A stretch of DNA of 64,000 bases from Lysobacteraceae bacterium CU05-9 (lineage in GTDB: Bacteria > Pseudomonadota > Gammaproteobacteria > Xanthomonadales > Xanthomonadaceae): NCBI GenBank assembly GCA_007556525.1, contig SWJS01000002.1, positions 275,282 through 339,281 of the forward strand. The letters are read 5' to 3'. A model generated the notes under the pieces. It made no database searches. It was not told where the DNA came from and saw nothing but the letters and a program-made list of their open reading frames with translations. Of this stretch, positions 9,524 through 18,755 are shown piece after piece; the first letter of the stretch is position 1; each line of letters opens with the position of its first letter. Position numbers and translations under genes: made by a program.

Positions 9524-10822
9524 ATGACGATGCAACCACACCTCTCGAAAGAACAGCTGCAAATTGACTGGGAAAACAACCCTCGCTGGAACGGCATCGA
9601 ACGTCCTTACACGGCCGAAGATGTCGTCAAGCTGCGCGGTACCATCCACGTCGAACATTCGCTCGCCAAGCATGGCGCACAGAAGCTGTGGCGCTCGCTG
9701 CACGAAACCGGCTTCGTCAATGCACTCGGTGCGTTGACCGGTAACCAAGCGATGCAACAAGTCAAGGCTGGCTTGAAGGCGATCTACTTGAGCGGTTGGC
9801 AAGTGGCAGCCGATGCGAACATCGCCGGCGAAATGTATCCGGACCAATCGCTGTACCCAGCGAACTCCGTACCACAAGTTGTGAAGCGCATTAACAACAC
9901 CTTGTTGCGCGCCGATCAAATCCAGTGCAGCGAAGGCAGCGGTGACATCGATTTCCTGCAACCGATTGTTGCGGATGCGGAGGCGGGTTTTGGCGGTGTG
10001 CTCAATGCGTTTGAGTTGATGAAGTCGATGATTGAAGCTGGCGCTGCGGGCGTGCACTTCGAAGATCAACTCGCATCGGTGAAAAAGTGCGGTCACATGG
10101 GCGGCAAGGTTCTGGTGCCGACGCGCGAAGCCGTCGAGAAGTTGGTCGCCGCACGTTTGGCTGCAGACGTGATGGGTGTGCCGACGTTGATCGTTGCGCG
10201 TACTGACGCCGAAGCTGCAGACCTGTTGACGTCCGACGTTGATGACAATGACAAGCCATTCGTGACGGGTGAGCGGACCGTGGAAGGTTTTTATAAGACC
10301 CGCAACGGCCTCGACCAAGCCATCTCGCGCGGTCTCGCCTACGCACCGTATGCCGACCTGGTCTGGTGCGAAACCGGCAAGCCGGATCTCGAGTTCGCGC
10401 GCAAGTTCGCCGAAGCGATTCACGCGAAATATCCAGGCAAGATGCTCGCCTACAACTGCTCGCCATCGTTCAACTGGAAAAAGAACCTCGACGACGCCAC
10501 CATCGCATCGTTCCAGAAGGAACTCGCGAAGCTCGGCTATAAGTTCCAGTTCATCACGCTCGCAGGTTTCCATGCGCTGAACTACTCGATGTTCAATCTC
10601 GCGCACGGCTACGCCGAAAAGCAAATGTCGGCATTCGTTGATCTGCAGGAAGCGGAATTCGCAGCAGCGCCTCGCGGCTTCACTGCCGTCAAGCACCAAC
10701 GCGAAGTCGGTACCGGCTATTTCGATTCGGTGACCCAGGTCATCCAGGCCGGCAACTCGTCAACGGTTGCACTGCGCGGCTCGACGGAAGAAGAACAGTT
10801 CGAGGAATCGGCTGTTGCATAA
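9524..10822 (+). CDS. aceA: AceA, isocitrate lyase
   Basis: 432 residues from the ATG at 9524, nine bases after GGAG; an in-frame TTG six bases earlier is less likely. It splits isocitrate into succinate and glyoxylate. The catalytic KKCGHMGGK motif lies near 187-195 with the active Cys at about 189, and [15 protein letters not shown] follows. Length is nearly that of E. coli AceA (434). Second gene of the aceBA operon, followed by a clear terminator. No aceK kinase is present next to it. Confidence 0.96.
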   Translation: MTMQPHLSKEQLQIDWENNPRWNGIERPYTAEDVVKLRGTIHVEHSLAKHGAQKLWRSLHETGFVNALGALTGNQAMQQVKAGLKAIYLSGWQVAADANIAGEMYPDQSLYPANSVPQVVKRINNTLLRADQIQCSEGSGDIDFLQPIVADAEAGFGGVLNAFELMKSMIEAGAAGVHFEDQLASVKKCGHMGGKVLVPTREAVEKLVAARLAADVMGVPTLIVARTDAEAADLLTSDVDDNDKPFVTGERTVEGFYKTRNGLDQAISRGLAYAPYADLVWCETGKPDLEFARKFAEAIHAKYPGKMLAYNCSPSFNWKKNLDDATIASFQKELAKLGYKFQFITLAGFHALNYSMFNLAHGYAEKQMSAFVDLQEAEFAAAPRGFTAVKHQREVGTGYFDSVTQVIQAGNSSTVALRGSTEEEQFEESAVA

Positions 10823-10841
10823 GCCGCTTCGTACTTCGTCA

Positions 10842-10879
10842 GAAAAAAACCACGTCGGTTCGCCGGCGTGGTTTTTTTT
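10842..10879 (+). terminator. Rho-independent terminator after aceA
   Basis: Stem AACCACG-T-CGG / CCG-G-CGTGGTT with a TTCG loop, followed by a run of eight T. An A run precedes it, so it may also work from the other strand for the small gene at 10963-11163. Confidence 0.9.
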
Positions 10880-10962
10880 GTGGATTCGTTAGAGCCAGAA
10901 ACGAAGAAGCCACCTTCGCGCGGGAAGATGGCTCTCGATATTTATACTTGCGGGTAACACCA

Positions 10963-11163
10963 TTACCAGTGCGAGTAGTCCATATCATCAGGATGACGAT
11001 AGAAGTCGGTGCCTCGCCACCTATGCTCTTCTACCGCTGGCTCGGAAGCAGCTGCAAGGTTCACATCCGCCTTCTTGTCAGCCCCGACTTTAATGTCAGC
11101 ATCTAACTTCTTGCTGGCATCACCTTCGGGATCGATGTCCCACCATTCGCCATAGATTTTCAT
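10963..11163 (-). CDS. Small acidic hypothetical protein
   Basis: 66 residues, start MKIYGEWWDIDPEGDASKKL and end DDMDYSHW, with no signal peptide or membrane segment. AAAGGA stands nine bases before the ATG, a good ribosome-binding site, which argues that it is real. Rich in Asp, Lys, Ala and Trp; the Trp pair near the start and the final His-Trp are distinctive. I do not recognise the family. It is a single-gene unit between the aceA terminator and rnpB. Confidence 0.6.
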   Translation of the reverse strand: MKIYGEWWDIDPEGDASKKLDADIKVGADKKADVNLAAASEPAVEEHRWRGTDFYRHPDDMDYSHW

Positions 11164-11484
11164 GACTAGTTCCTTTCCCTGAAACGGGTCTTAACTGTGG
11201 AGTCCTTTCCACGCTTTCATGGTCAAACTTCGTCCGTTATTTTTTCAATACAACAACGTTAGAGGATCCACACCGCTAGGTGACCGACGTGAAACGCCCT
11301 AAATCAGGGGCTTTCTGAGCTGGATTGCAGGAATTCAGATTGTTAATCTGCTTCGCAACCGTCAAATCAAAGCATGCCTAAAATGGTATCTGCGCATCCT
11401 ATTAATGAGCAATATGTCACAGTTATTGAAATCTAACTGTATGATAAGGCACTTTCCGTATGGTTCGCGGTGCGCAAAAAGAAA
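11164..11484. other. Intergenic, no gene seen
   Basis: About 320 bases between the small gene and rnpB. The part next to 11163 must hold the promoter of the small gene. Near the rnpB end, AAAAAGAAAG (11477-11484 region) is the T-rich tail following the 3' end of rnpB on the minus strand. No open frame or repeat was supported. Confidence 0.5.
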
Positions 11485-11830
11485 GGAGTTGGCCGATAAG
11501 CCGGGTTCTGTCTTGGACAATCATTCCTCTGGGCGCAACGTCGCCGTTACGCTCAAGCAACCTACCCGGTGACGCCTGCGGGCCGCAGTTAATGTCACCC
11601 TATTTGGTCTTGCTCCCGATGGGGTTTGCCGTGCCGGTCCGTTACCGGACTCGCGGTGCGCTCTTACCGCACCATTTCACCCTTACCACGCACCCGAAGG
11701 CCGTTCGGCGGTATCTCTCTGTTGCACTTTCCGTCGACTCACATCGCCCAGGCGTTACCTGGCATCGTGCCCTGCGGAGCCCGGACTTTCCTCGACGCCA
11801 CAAGGACGCCGCGATTGCCTGGCCAACTCC
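11485..11830 (-). ncRNA. rnpB: RNase P RNA (type A)
   Basis: Read on the minus strand, the sequence has the universal P RNA blocks in order: GAGGAAAGTCCGGGCTCC, GCCAGGTAACGCCTGGG, AGTGCAACAGAGAGA, GGTAAGGGTGAAATGGTGCG, GTAAGAGCGCACCGCG, AAACCCCATCGGGAGCAA, CCAAATAGGG and finally GACAGAACCCGGCTTATCGG. The ends GGAGTTGGCC and GGCCAACTCC pair to form helix P1, which fixes the boundaries. It is the catalytic RNA that matures tRNA 5' ends. A T-rich stretch follows the 3' end. Confidence 0.97.
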
Positions 11831-11837
11831 AGACACT

Positions 11838-11843
11838 ATTCTA
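11838..11843 (-). promoter_or_regulatory. -10 element of rnpB
   Basis: TAGAAT on the minus strand ends eight bases before the 5' end of RNase P RNA defined by helix P1, the right distance for a start site. No good -35 is visible at 16-18 bases. Confidence 0.5.
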
Positions 11844-11917
11844 ACCGCGAACTGCAAAGTTAGAGTTCGAGTTAGACGATTGAGTAAGGCAACAGCGCCG
11901 AAACATTGCCGGAATGC

Positions 11918-11946
11918 AAAAAAGCCACGCGCTAGCGTGGCTTCTT
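11918..11946 (-). terminator. Terminator of the EF-hand gene
   Basis: Seven-base-pair stem GCCACGC / GCGTGGC with a four-base loop, followed on the minus strand by TTTTTTGC. It lies 20 bases after the EF-hand gene stop and before the rnpB promoter. Confidence 0.8.
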
Positions 11947-11965
11947 TGTGAGCAGCGTGAACTGC

Positions 11966-12274
11966 TTAGTGCTTGCGCGTGTACTCAGCAAACGAAATGT
12001 ATCCGTCGCCGTTCACGTCCATCATCTTGAAATGACCCAGCATCGGATGCTGGACCATCTCACGACGAGTCAGCTTACCGTCCTTATTGCGATCGTACTT
12101 CGTGAATTCGGCCTTGAACTTGGCATTTGCCGAAGCATTTTCGACGGCAGCGGCTGCGGGACGTGGAGTGGTCGCTTGCGCCGCACCGTGGCCGGCGTGA
12201 TTGTGTGCCTGTGCATTGGCGCTGAAAACAGCAGCCAAACCGGTGACCAATAGCGCGGACATTGCAAATTTCAT
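11966..12274 (-). CDS. Periplasmic EF-hand protein
   Basis: 102 residues. A signal peptide (about 1-22, ending SANAQA) is followed by a His/Ala/Pro-rich linker and two EF-hand loops, DRNKDGKLTRRE and DVNGDGYISFAE, with the expected Asp/Asn/Gly pattern for calcium binding. A related protein (26677-26946) occurs in the GC-rich island, also beside copper genes; both share HPM-HF-MMD between the loops. Downstream of copB on the same strand, so it may belong to the copper response, though the role is not established. Confidence 0.82.
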   Translation of the reverse strand: MKFAMSALLVTGLAAVFSANAQAHNHAGHGAAQATTPRPAAAAVENASANAKFKAEFTKYDRNKDGKLTRREMVQHPMLGHFKMMDVNGDGYISFAEYTRKH

Positions 12275-12397
12275 TCGTGGATTTTCCTATGGATGTTCAG
12301 CAAAATTGAAATCGACTTACTTTGAGTTATTTTCTCATTCGGACATTAACGGCAGCTTTCCGATGCACTGCACGAAATTGGTGGAGTTTGTCATCGT

Positions 12398-13408
12398 TCA
12401 GAACCAAAACCGGATGCCGGCAACAAACGAAACATCACCTGCCTTTTCGCCCGAGGACGTACGTAGGCGTCGCGTATTGCCGAATGAACGCTCGTACTGA
12501 ACTCCGATGTAGGGTGCGAATTCCTTGCGGATCTCATAGCGCAGTCGGGCGCCGATCGAAGCGGTCGTCAGTCCTGTGCCAAGTTGCAATTCCGGTTCGG
12601 CCTTGTTGCGCAAATTGGCCTCACCGCGCCATTGCACGATTGCCCGGTTCGTCAGTAGCGTTTCGTACTCACCTTCGAAATTCGCCATCGCGCGTCCGCC
12701 GTCGCTTGCATACGTCATGGCAGACACTTCAAATTTGTAGGGCGCAAAACCGCGCACACCGGCTGCAAGCCACGTCCGCGAGTGATCCGACGGAAAGTCC
12801 TGCCGTACGCCCGCGACGACATCCCACCAGGCACGCACGCCTTGCGAGTACAGCAAATCGAACGACGCCTCTTCCAATTCGTGCTTATCGCCGTGCAGTT
12901 CCGTGCTGATGACGAACTTGCGGACATCGCCACCGATCCATGCTTCGGCTTCCATTGCATAGCCGTCGTCATCGTCCATTTCCAGTCGGTCGACGATCAC
13001 GGATCCATAGATACCAGTTCCGTGCGCATGATGGTCGTGCAACTCGGGGAACGCCGCGCGTCGATCTGCATCCGTCACTGACGGAATGGGCTCCCGAGGC
13101 GTGTCCATTGCTCCCATTTTGGAATGGTCCATCTTGGAGTGATCCACTGGTGGTGGATTCGTCGTGGAATGATCCATCTTTGAATGATCCATCTTTGAAT
13201 GATCCATCTTTGAATGATCCATCTTTGAATGATCCATCTTTGAATGATCCATCTTTGAATGATCCATCTTCGAATGATCAACAGGAGGTTGAGTCGGCTT
13301 GGAATGGTCCATTTTTGAATGGTCCATCGTGGAGTGATCCTGTGCAGCGACTACCGAAGCCGCCGAATTTGCCAACGCGATTGCCAGCACCAAATTACGG
13401 ATTTTCAT
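12398..13408 (-). CDS. copB: CopB, outer-membrane copper resistance protein (backbone copy)
   Basis: 336 residues from the ATG at 13408, two bases after the copA stop; the longer frame upstream lies inside copA. A signal peptide (about 1-22) is followed by a Met/His-rich segment of DHSKM repeats, then the conserved CopB beta-barrel domain (PIPSVTDADRRAAFPELHDH, WWDVVAGVRQDF, ending GIRFWF). It is thought to bind copper and sit in the outer membrane. The gene is intact although its operon partner copA is cut by IS30, so it may now lack its normal promoter. Confidence 0.92.
   Translation of the reverse strand: MKIRNLVLAIALANSAASVVAAQDHSTMDHSKMDHSKPTQPPVDHSKMDHSKMDHSKMDHSKMDHSKMDHSKMDHSKMDHSTTNPPPVDHSKMDHSKMGAMDTPREPIPSVTDADRRAAFPELHDHHAHGTGIYGSVIVDRLEMDDDDGYAMEAEAWIGGDVRKFVISTELHGDKHELEEASFDLLYSQGVRAWWDVVAGVRQDFPSDHSRTWLAAGVRGFAPYKFEVSAMTYASDGGRAMANFEGEYETLLTNRAIVQWRGEANLRNKAEPELQLGTGLTTASIGARLRYEIRKEFAPYIGVQYERSFGNTRRLRTSSGEKAGDVSFVAGIRFWF
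13171..13275 (-). repeat. 15-bp tandem repeat inside copB
   Basis: Six perfect and one near-perfect copies of a 15-base unit (plus strand GATCCATCTTTGAAT). Each encodes MDHSK, a methionine-histidine copper-binding repeat. DNA identity, not only protein identity, indicates recent expansion by slippage. Confidence 0.95.
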
Positions 13409-13410
13409 GG

Positions 13411-14410
13411 TCACTCCTCCACCCGGACTTCGCGGAACATGCCGCTTTCCATGTGATAGAACAGATGGCAGTGATAGGCCCACCGGCCGAGCGCATCGGC
13501 TCGAACGCGATAACTGCGTTTAGTGCCAGGTGGCATATCCACTGTGTGCTTGCGGACCATGAAGTTGCCGTCTGCATCTTCGAGATCGCTCCAGAGACCG
13601 TGCAAGTGAATCGGGTGACTCATCATCGTGTCGTTGACAAGCACGATTCGCAGACGCTCACCGTAAGTCATTCGCAACGGTTCCGCTTGTGCGAACTTGA
13701 CCCCATTAAAGGACCAAGCAAACCTCTCCATGTGTCCCGTCAGGTGCAGCTCGACCTCGCGGCCCGGTTCGCGACCGTCCGGATCCTCGAACAACGACTT
13801 CAGCCGGCTGTAAGTCAGCACGTCGCGGTCATTCCCGCGCAGGCCAATGCCGGGATCGTCGAGCTTGTGAGTCGGCGTCATCGTCTGCATGTCCACTAAC
13901 GGGTTGTTGGTTTCCGAGGCGGGGTGCGAAACCATTCCGGCCATACCGGCCATGGAATGACCCGCATGCTCGGAAGCGTCCGGTGCCACCGGTGCAGGTG
14001 TCTCTCCACCACCATGCATGGAGTGATCGCCACCGGACATGTCGTGGTCATGACCCATGTCGGCCATGGTCAGCAACGGTTTCGGATCCAGTTCCGGAAT
14101 CGGTGCCCGCAAACCCTGCCGCACTGCTAAGGAGCCGGCGACATATCCAGTTCTGCCAGAGTCCTGCGCAAAGACGGTAAATGCGTCTTGACCGGTTGGC
14201 TCGACAAGCACGTCAAAGGTTTCGGCGGCGGCGATCCGGAACTCATCAACGGACACGGGGTGAACGTACTGACCATCAGCGGCAACTACCGTCATTTTCA
14301 ATCCGGGAATGCGGACATCGAAATACGTCATGGCGGAGCCGTTGATGAAACGCAGCAGTACTTTTTCGCCGGGAACGAAGGTACCGTTCCAGTTAGCCAA
14401 TGTCGTACCG
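13411..14410 (-). pseudogene. copA: CopA multicopper oxidase, 3' part only, cut by IS30
   Basis: About 330 C-terminal residues of the CopA periplasmic copper oxidase remain, colinear with the intact island copy (16897-18750) from GTTLANWNGTF onward. The Met/His-rich loop (DMGHDHDMSGGDHSMHGG), HPIHLHG and HCHLFYHMESGM copper ligands are still present. The N-terminal half, with the Tat signal and the HWHG and HSH ligands, is missing. The break coincides with the IS30 end at about 14410, and sequence beyond the IS (15435 on) is not copA. The truncated product cannot be exported and is presumed non-functional. Confidence 0.93.
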
Positions 14411-15434
14411 CGGTCTCAAGATTCAAGTGCGACACAAGGTGATGAGAATTTCGCCAGTTCCTCGGCCATTGCTTCTTCCGGGCTTTTCCAGCCCAGTGTT
14501 TTACGTGGCCGTCCATTGAGCAGGCGTGCAATATCGTTGAGCAGGGTTTGACTGGCTATTGACAGATCCGTCCCCTTTGGCAGGAACTGGCGCAGCAGGC
14601 CATTGGTGTTCTCATTGCTGCCGCGCTGCCAAGGGGCATGCGGGTCGCAGAACCAGATATTCATGTTTATCCGCTTGCTCAAGGCATCAAAACAGGCCAA
14701 CTCGCTACCGCGGTCATAGGTCAGGCTCTCACGTAGGAAGGCTGGCAGTTTCTTTATCTGGCGGCTGAAGCCCTCCAGTGCATCTGCTGCTGTACAGCCG
14801 TCCATCCGGCAGAGGATGACGAAGCGTGTCTTGCGCTCCACCAATACGCCCACGGCCGAGCGGTTGAAGGCGCCCTTGATCAGATCGCCTTCCCAGTGGC
14901 CAGGCAGCAGTCGTTGCTCAATTTCCTCGGGACGGTGCTTGATGCTCAGCTCTTCCGGGACGAAGGTCTTGGCTGCGGCCGACTTGCGGCCTGGGCCGCG
15001 CGTCGGCTTGGCTTGCCGCAGCGCTTCCACCATGGCCTGCTTGAGTCCGCCGCGTGGCTGGGCATAGATGGCCGCGTAAATTGTTTCGTGGCTGACAAGG
15101 CCAGGACGGATGGACTCAGGCATCTGGCGGAGTTTGGCGGCAATCTGCTGCGGTGACCAGCGCCTGTAGACAAGGTGATCGTGGACGTATTGATAAAGCC
15201 TGCTTCCGGCCACCAACCGCTTCATTGGTCTGCAACGGCTGCGGCGTCGGCGATAGCTGAGAGCGGCCTGGCTGGCGTTGTACGCAGCTTGATCGCAGCG
15301 CCGGAGCTCTCGCGAAACAGTGGCTGCCGAACGCCCAAGGCGCAGACCGATCGCTCGCAAACTGCTGCCGTTCTGCCGCTCGATCATGATTACGGCCCGA
15401 TATGGGGGCGTTGCACTTGGAAGTTGAGTCTAAG
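14411..15434 (-). mobile_element. IS30-family insertion sequence, copy 1
   Basis: About 1,024 bases, matched at 62976-63999 with the same orientation; one base difference was seen near the left end. Imperfect terminal repeats are visible: GTCTCAAGATTCAAGTGC at the left and, read from the right end, GACTCAACTTCCAAGTGC. The exact tips are uncertain by a few bases. It interrupts copA at the left; the right flank is not the rest of copA and no matching short duplication of the flanks is obvious. Confidence 0.92.
14416..15387 (-). CDS. IS30-family transposase, copy 1
   Basis: 323 residues. The N-terminal helix-turn-helix is at about 1-30 (IGLRLGRSAATVSREL). The DDE catalytic core follows with GHWEGDLIKG, YDRGSELACF and a Glu in GSNENTNGLLRQFLPKG, the IS30 pattern. 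It catalyses cut-and-paste or circle-forming transposition through the terminal repeats. The protein is identical to the copy at 62981-63952, so both copies are recent and probably active. Confidence 0.95.
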   Translation of the reverse strand: MIERQNGSSLRAIGLRLGRSAATVSRELRRCDQAAYNASQAALSYRRRRSRCRPMKRLVAGSRLYQYVHDHLVYRRWSPQQIAAKLRQMPESIRPGLVSHETIYAAIYAQPRGGLKQAMVEALRQAKPTRGPGRKSAAAKTFVPEELSIKHRPEEIEQRLLPGHWEGDLIKGAFNRSAVGVLVERKTRFVILCRMDGCTAADALEGFSRQIKKLPAFLRESLTYDRGSELACFDALSKRINMNIWFCDPHAPWQRGSNENTNGLLRQFLPKGTDLSIASQTLLNDIARLLNGRPRKTLGWKSPEEAMAEELAKFSSPCVALES

Positions 15435-15837
15435 AGGTTCCTAGACTACTGCGGGACACCGAATCGCAATCACCCTCGATCTAATATGCTACCCGCCATA
15501 TGCTAACCGTGATAAACATCCCTAATCCCCTGCCCTATCGATGTTCGCTTCCGGCCAAAGCGGCCTACGATCACGGCGCCGGTATCGTTTACTCGGCGCC
15601 CCAACGGCTAGCTGTTGCTGAGCGATTTCAGGTCAGCGACGAACTGCTCGGGATGCGGTGGGTGTGGTAGACCATGACCAACGGGGGCATCCTCCGCCGC
15701 GCGAGGAAATCGCCCGGCGCGCGCCGCAATGACAACGTGTACGTACGGGCCACGTGGAGATTCCGGGCGACCCTGGTGATCGTGAGGCGACAGGCTTCGG
15801 CTGGCCGGACCCGCGCGCACAGCAGACAATGGTCCCC
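15435..15837. other. Intergenic between IS30 and the CDF gene, no convincing gene
   Basis: About 400 bases. A 56-codon plus-strand frame (15500-15670) and a 73-codon minus-strand frame (15608-15829) exist, but neither has a good ribosome-binding site or a recognisable family. The stretch is not the missing half of copA. It may be eroded sequence at the island border. Confidence 0.4.
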
Positions 15838-16761
15838 ATGAAACCCCATGACAGACCGGCCGAAGCCACGCCGGACCTGAGGAAGTACGCGTGGCTGGCG
15901 ATCGTGACGGCGGTGCTGACGGTGCTGCTCAAGGGCAGTGCCTGGGCGATCACCGGCTCGGTGGGCCTGCTGTCGGACGCCGCCGAATCGATGGTCAACC
16001 TCGTGGCCGCCATCGTGGCCCTGGTCTCGCTGACCATCGCCGCCCAGCCGGCCGACGACGACCACCACTTCGGCCACAGCAAGGCGGAGTATTTCTCCGC
16101 CGCGCTGGAAGGGATCATGATCTTCGTCGCCGCGGCCTCGATCATCTACTTGGGCATCGATCGCCTGCTCAATCCGCGGCCACTGGGAGCCCTCGGCATC
16201 GGCCTCGCCATTTCGATCGTGGCCGCCGTCCTCAACGGTGTCGTCGGGCGGATCCTGATCCAGGTCGGCACCGAGCACCGCTCCATCACCCTGCGCGCCG
16301 ACGGCAAGCATCTGATGATGGCCGACGTGTACACCTCGGTCGGGGTCGTGGTGGGCCTGGGGTTGGCGTGGCTGACAGGCTGGAACTGGCTGGATCCGGT
16401 GATCGCGATCCTGGTGGGCGTGAACATCCTGGTTGTCGGCTACCGGCTGATGTCCGAATCCGCCTCCGGCCTGATGGACGCGACCCTGTCCCCCGAGGAC
16501 AACGCCCGGATCCAGGCCATCCTGGACGCGCACGCCGAACCGGGCCGGATCGAATTCCACGCCGTGCGCACGCGCGAGTCCGGGGCCCGCCAGTTCATGG
16601 AGATGCGCATGCTGGTGCCCGGCGACTGGACGGTGCTGCGCGGGCATGACGCCATGGAAGACCTGGTGGAGAAGATCGTGGCGGAGTTTCCCGCCATGCG
16701 CGTGACCGGGCACCTGGAACCGGTCTCCGATCCCCGCAGCTACGAAGACATGGCCCTGTAG
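15838..16761 (+). CDS. Cation diffusion facilitator family metal transporter
   Basis: 307 residues from the ATG at 15838 (another ATG at 15829 and a longer frame from 15754 are possible; ribosome-binding sites are weak). Six membrane segments with the CDF landmarks GLLSDAAESMVN in segment 2, the DDHHFGHSKAE loop, and ADGKHLMMADVYTSVG in segment 5; a C-terminal cytoplasmic metal-binding domain follows. Such carriers exchange Zn, Fe, Co or Mn for protons. The substrate cannot be told from the sequence. First gene of the island after the IS. Confidence 0.9.
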   Translation: MKPHDRPAEATPDLRKYAWLAIVTAVLTVLLKGSAWAITGSVGLLSDAAESMVNLVAAIVALVSLTIAAQPADDDHHFGHSKAEYFSAALEGIMIFVAAASIIYLGIDRLLNPRPLGALGIGLAISIVAAVLNGVVGRILIQVGTEHRSITLRADGKHLMMADVYTSVGVVVGLGLAWLTGWNWLDPVIAILVGVNILVVGYRLMSESASGLMDATLSPEDNARIQAILDAHAEPGRIEFHAVRTRESGARQFMEMRMLVPGDWTVLRGHDAMEDLVEKIVAEFPAMRVTGHLEPVSDPRSYEDMAL

Positions 16762-16896
16762 CCGAAAAGCGGGAGGCGACGTTGGGTCAGGCAGGCGACG
16801 AAGACCCGCGGCTCGATCCCCCGTGCGTTGTCACTGTATTCATCCGGAGTTTATATCCGCACGTATACTAAGGGGCATGCCTTTCCCGGAGTTCCC

Positions 16897-18750
16897 ATGT
16901 CATCCGATTCTTTCGGCCGTGCCGAGGGGCTGTCTGCCCCGTCGCGCCGCCGCTTCGTCCAGGGCCTTGCTGTTGGCGGGGCCGTCGCAACCTTGGGCCT
17001 GTGGCCCCGTTCCAGCTGGGCCGTCAAGGCCGAGGGCCTGCCCAACGTGCTCTCGGGCACCGATTTCGACCTGACCATCGGCGAGACGCCGATGAACTTC
17101 ACCGGCGCCACGCGCCCTGCGATCACGGTCAACGGATCCGTTCCGGCGCCGCTGCTGCGCTGGCGCGAGGGCACCACCGTCAACCTGCGGGTCCGCAATG
17201 CCCTGCCGCCCGGTTCCATCCATGGCGACCAGACATCGATCCACTGGCACGGCATCCTGCTGCCGGCGGACATGGACGGCGTGCCCGGGCTGAGCTTCAA
17301 CGGCATCCACCGCGGCGAGACCTACCATTACCGCTTCAACGTCGTGCAAGGCGGCACCTACTGGTACCACAGCCATTCCGGTTTCCAGGAGCAGGCCGGT
17401 CTTTACGGGCCGCTGGTGATCGAGCCGCTGGAACCCGAGCCCTTCGCCTATGACCGCGACTACGTGGTCATGCTCAGCGACTGGACCGACCTCGATCCGA
17501 ACAGCCTGTTCGCCAGACTCAAGAAGCGGTCGGATTTCGACAACTTCTCCAAGCAGACGGTTGGCGACTTCTTCGATGACGTGAAGCAGCACGGCCTGGC
17601 CGCCACGGTCGAAGACCGCAAGATGTGGGGCCAGATGCGGATGACCCCGACCGACCTGTCGGACGTCAACGGCAACACCTATACCTTCCTCATGAACGGC
17701 ACGACCTCGCTCGGCAACTGGACCGGGCTGTTCCGGTCGGGCGAGAAGGTCCGCCTCCGTTTCATCAACGGGTCGGCAATGACGTACTTCGATGTGCGCA
17801 TCCCGGGCCTGAAGATGACGGTGGTCGCGGCCGATGGACAGTACGTCCGCCCGGTCACGGTCGATGAGTTCCGCATCGCCACCGCTGAAACGTTCGACGT
17901 CATTGTCGAGCCGACCGGGCAGGATGCGTTCACCATTTTTGCCCAGGACAGCGGCCGGACCGGCTATATCAGCGGCACGCTGGCCGTCAGGGAAGGGCTG
18001 CGGGCACCCGTGCCCAACGTCGACCCCAAGCCGCTCCTCACCATGGACGATATGGGCCACGGCGGCATGGGCGGCGGCGGTCACGACATGTCCTCGATGT
18101 CACACGGTGCGATGGCCGGCGGTGCGATGGCCGGGATGGACCACAGCGGCCACGACATGTCGTCGATGGCCGGAGGCGCAATGGCCGGCGGAAGCATGGC
18201 CGGGATGGATCACGGTGCCGGCGGGATGCAGGAACACCCTGCGAGCGAAACCGGCAACCCGCTGGTCGACATGCAGACGATGGCGCCCGCGCCCAGGCTG
18301 GATGACCCGGGCATCGGCCTGCGCGACAACGGCCGCCGCGTGCTCACCTACGCCGATCTGCGGAGCACGTTCCGCGATCCCGACGGGCGCGAACCCGGCC
18401 GCACGGTCGAGTTGCACCTGACCGGCCACATGGAGCGCTTCGCCTGGTCCTTTGACGGCGTGAAGTTCGCTGACGCGGAGCCCCTGCGCCTCAACTACGG
18501 CGAGCGCATGCGGATCGTGCTGGTCAACGACACGATGATGTCGCATCCGATCCACCTCCACGGCATGTGGAGCGACCTCGAGGACGAGTCCGGCAACTTC
18601 ATGGTGCGCAAGCACACTATCGACATGCCGCCGGGCACCCGACGCAGTTACCGGGTGCGTGCCGACGCGCTCGGCCGCTGGGCATACCACTGCCACCTGC
18701 TTTACCACATGGAAGCCGGCATGTTCCGCGAAGTGCGGGTGGAGGAATGA
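16897..18750 (+). CDS. copA: CopA multicopper oxidase, copper resistance (island copy)
   Basis: 617 residues from the ATG at 16897, preceded by GGAG; the longer frame is unlikely. A Tat signal (SRRRFVQGLA, about 16-25) sends it folded to the periplasm. Three cupredoxin domains with copper ligands HWHG, WYHSHSGFQ, HPIHLHG and HCHLLYHMEAGM are visible. Between domains 2 and 3 lies a long Met/Gly/His-rich stretch (about 385-450, repeats of MAGMDH type) that binds extra Cu(I). It oxidises Cu(I). TATACT at 16864-16869 could be its -10. The homologue at 13411 is truncated, so this copy probably supplies the function. Confidence 0.95.
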   Translation: MSSDSFGRAEGLSAPSRRRFVQGLAVGGAVATLGLWPRSSWAVKAEGLPNVLSGTDFDLTIGETPMNFTGATRPAITVNGSVPAPLLRWREGTTVNLRVRNALPPGSIHGDQTSIHWHGILLPADMDGVPGLSFNGIHRGETYHYRFNVVQGGTYWYHSHSGFQEQAGLYGPLVIEPLEPEPFAYDRDYVVMLSDWTDLDPNSLFARLKKRSDFDNFSKQTVGDFFDDVKQHGLAATVEDRKMWGQMRMTPTDLSDVNGNTYTFLMNGTTSLGNWTGLFRSGEKVRLRFINGSAMTYFDVRIPGLKMTVVAADGQYVRPVTVDEFRIATAETFDVIVEPTGQDAFTIFAQDSGRTGYISGTLAVREGLRAPVPNVDPKPLLTMDDMGHGGMGGGGHDMSSMSHGAMAGGAMAGMDHSGHDMSSMAGGAMAGGSMAGMDHGAGGMQEHPASETGNPLVDMQTMAPAPRLDDPGIGLRDNGRRVLTYADLRSTFRDPDGREPGRTVELHLTGHMERFAWSFDGVKFADAEPLRLNYGERMRIVLVNDTMMSHPIHLHGMWSDLEDESGNFMVRKHTIDMPPGTRRSYRVRADALGRWAYHCHLLYHMEAGMFREVRVEE

Positions 18751-18755
18751 GCGCC

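Noticed and set aside
13171..13275. Regular repeats resembling a CRISPR array
   Set aside because: Units are 15 bases, directly adjacent with no spacers, in frame inside copB.
15500..15670. 56-codon plus-strand frame starting MLTVINIPNPLPYRC
   Set aside because: No ribosome-binding site and no family; it lies in eroded border sequence after IS30.
15608..15829. Minus-strand frame ending HPEQFVADLKSLSNS
   Set aside because: The end looks protein-like and may be a remnant, but the rest overlaps the CDF start region and I cannot name a family.
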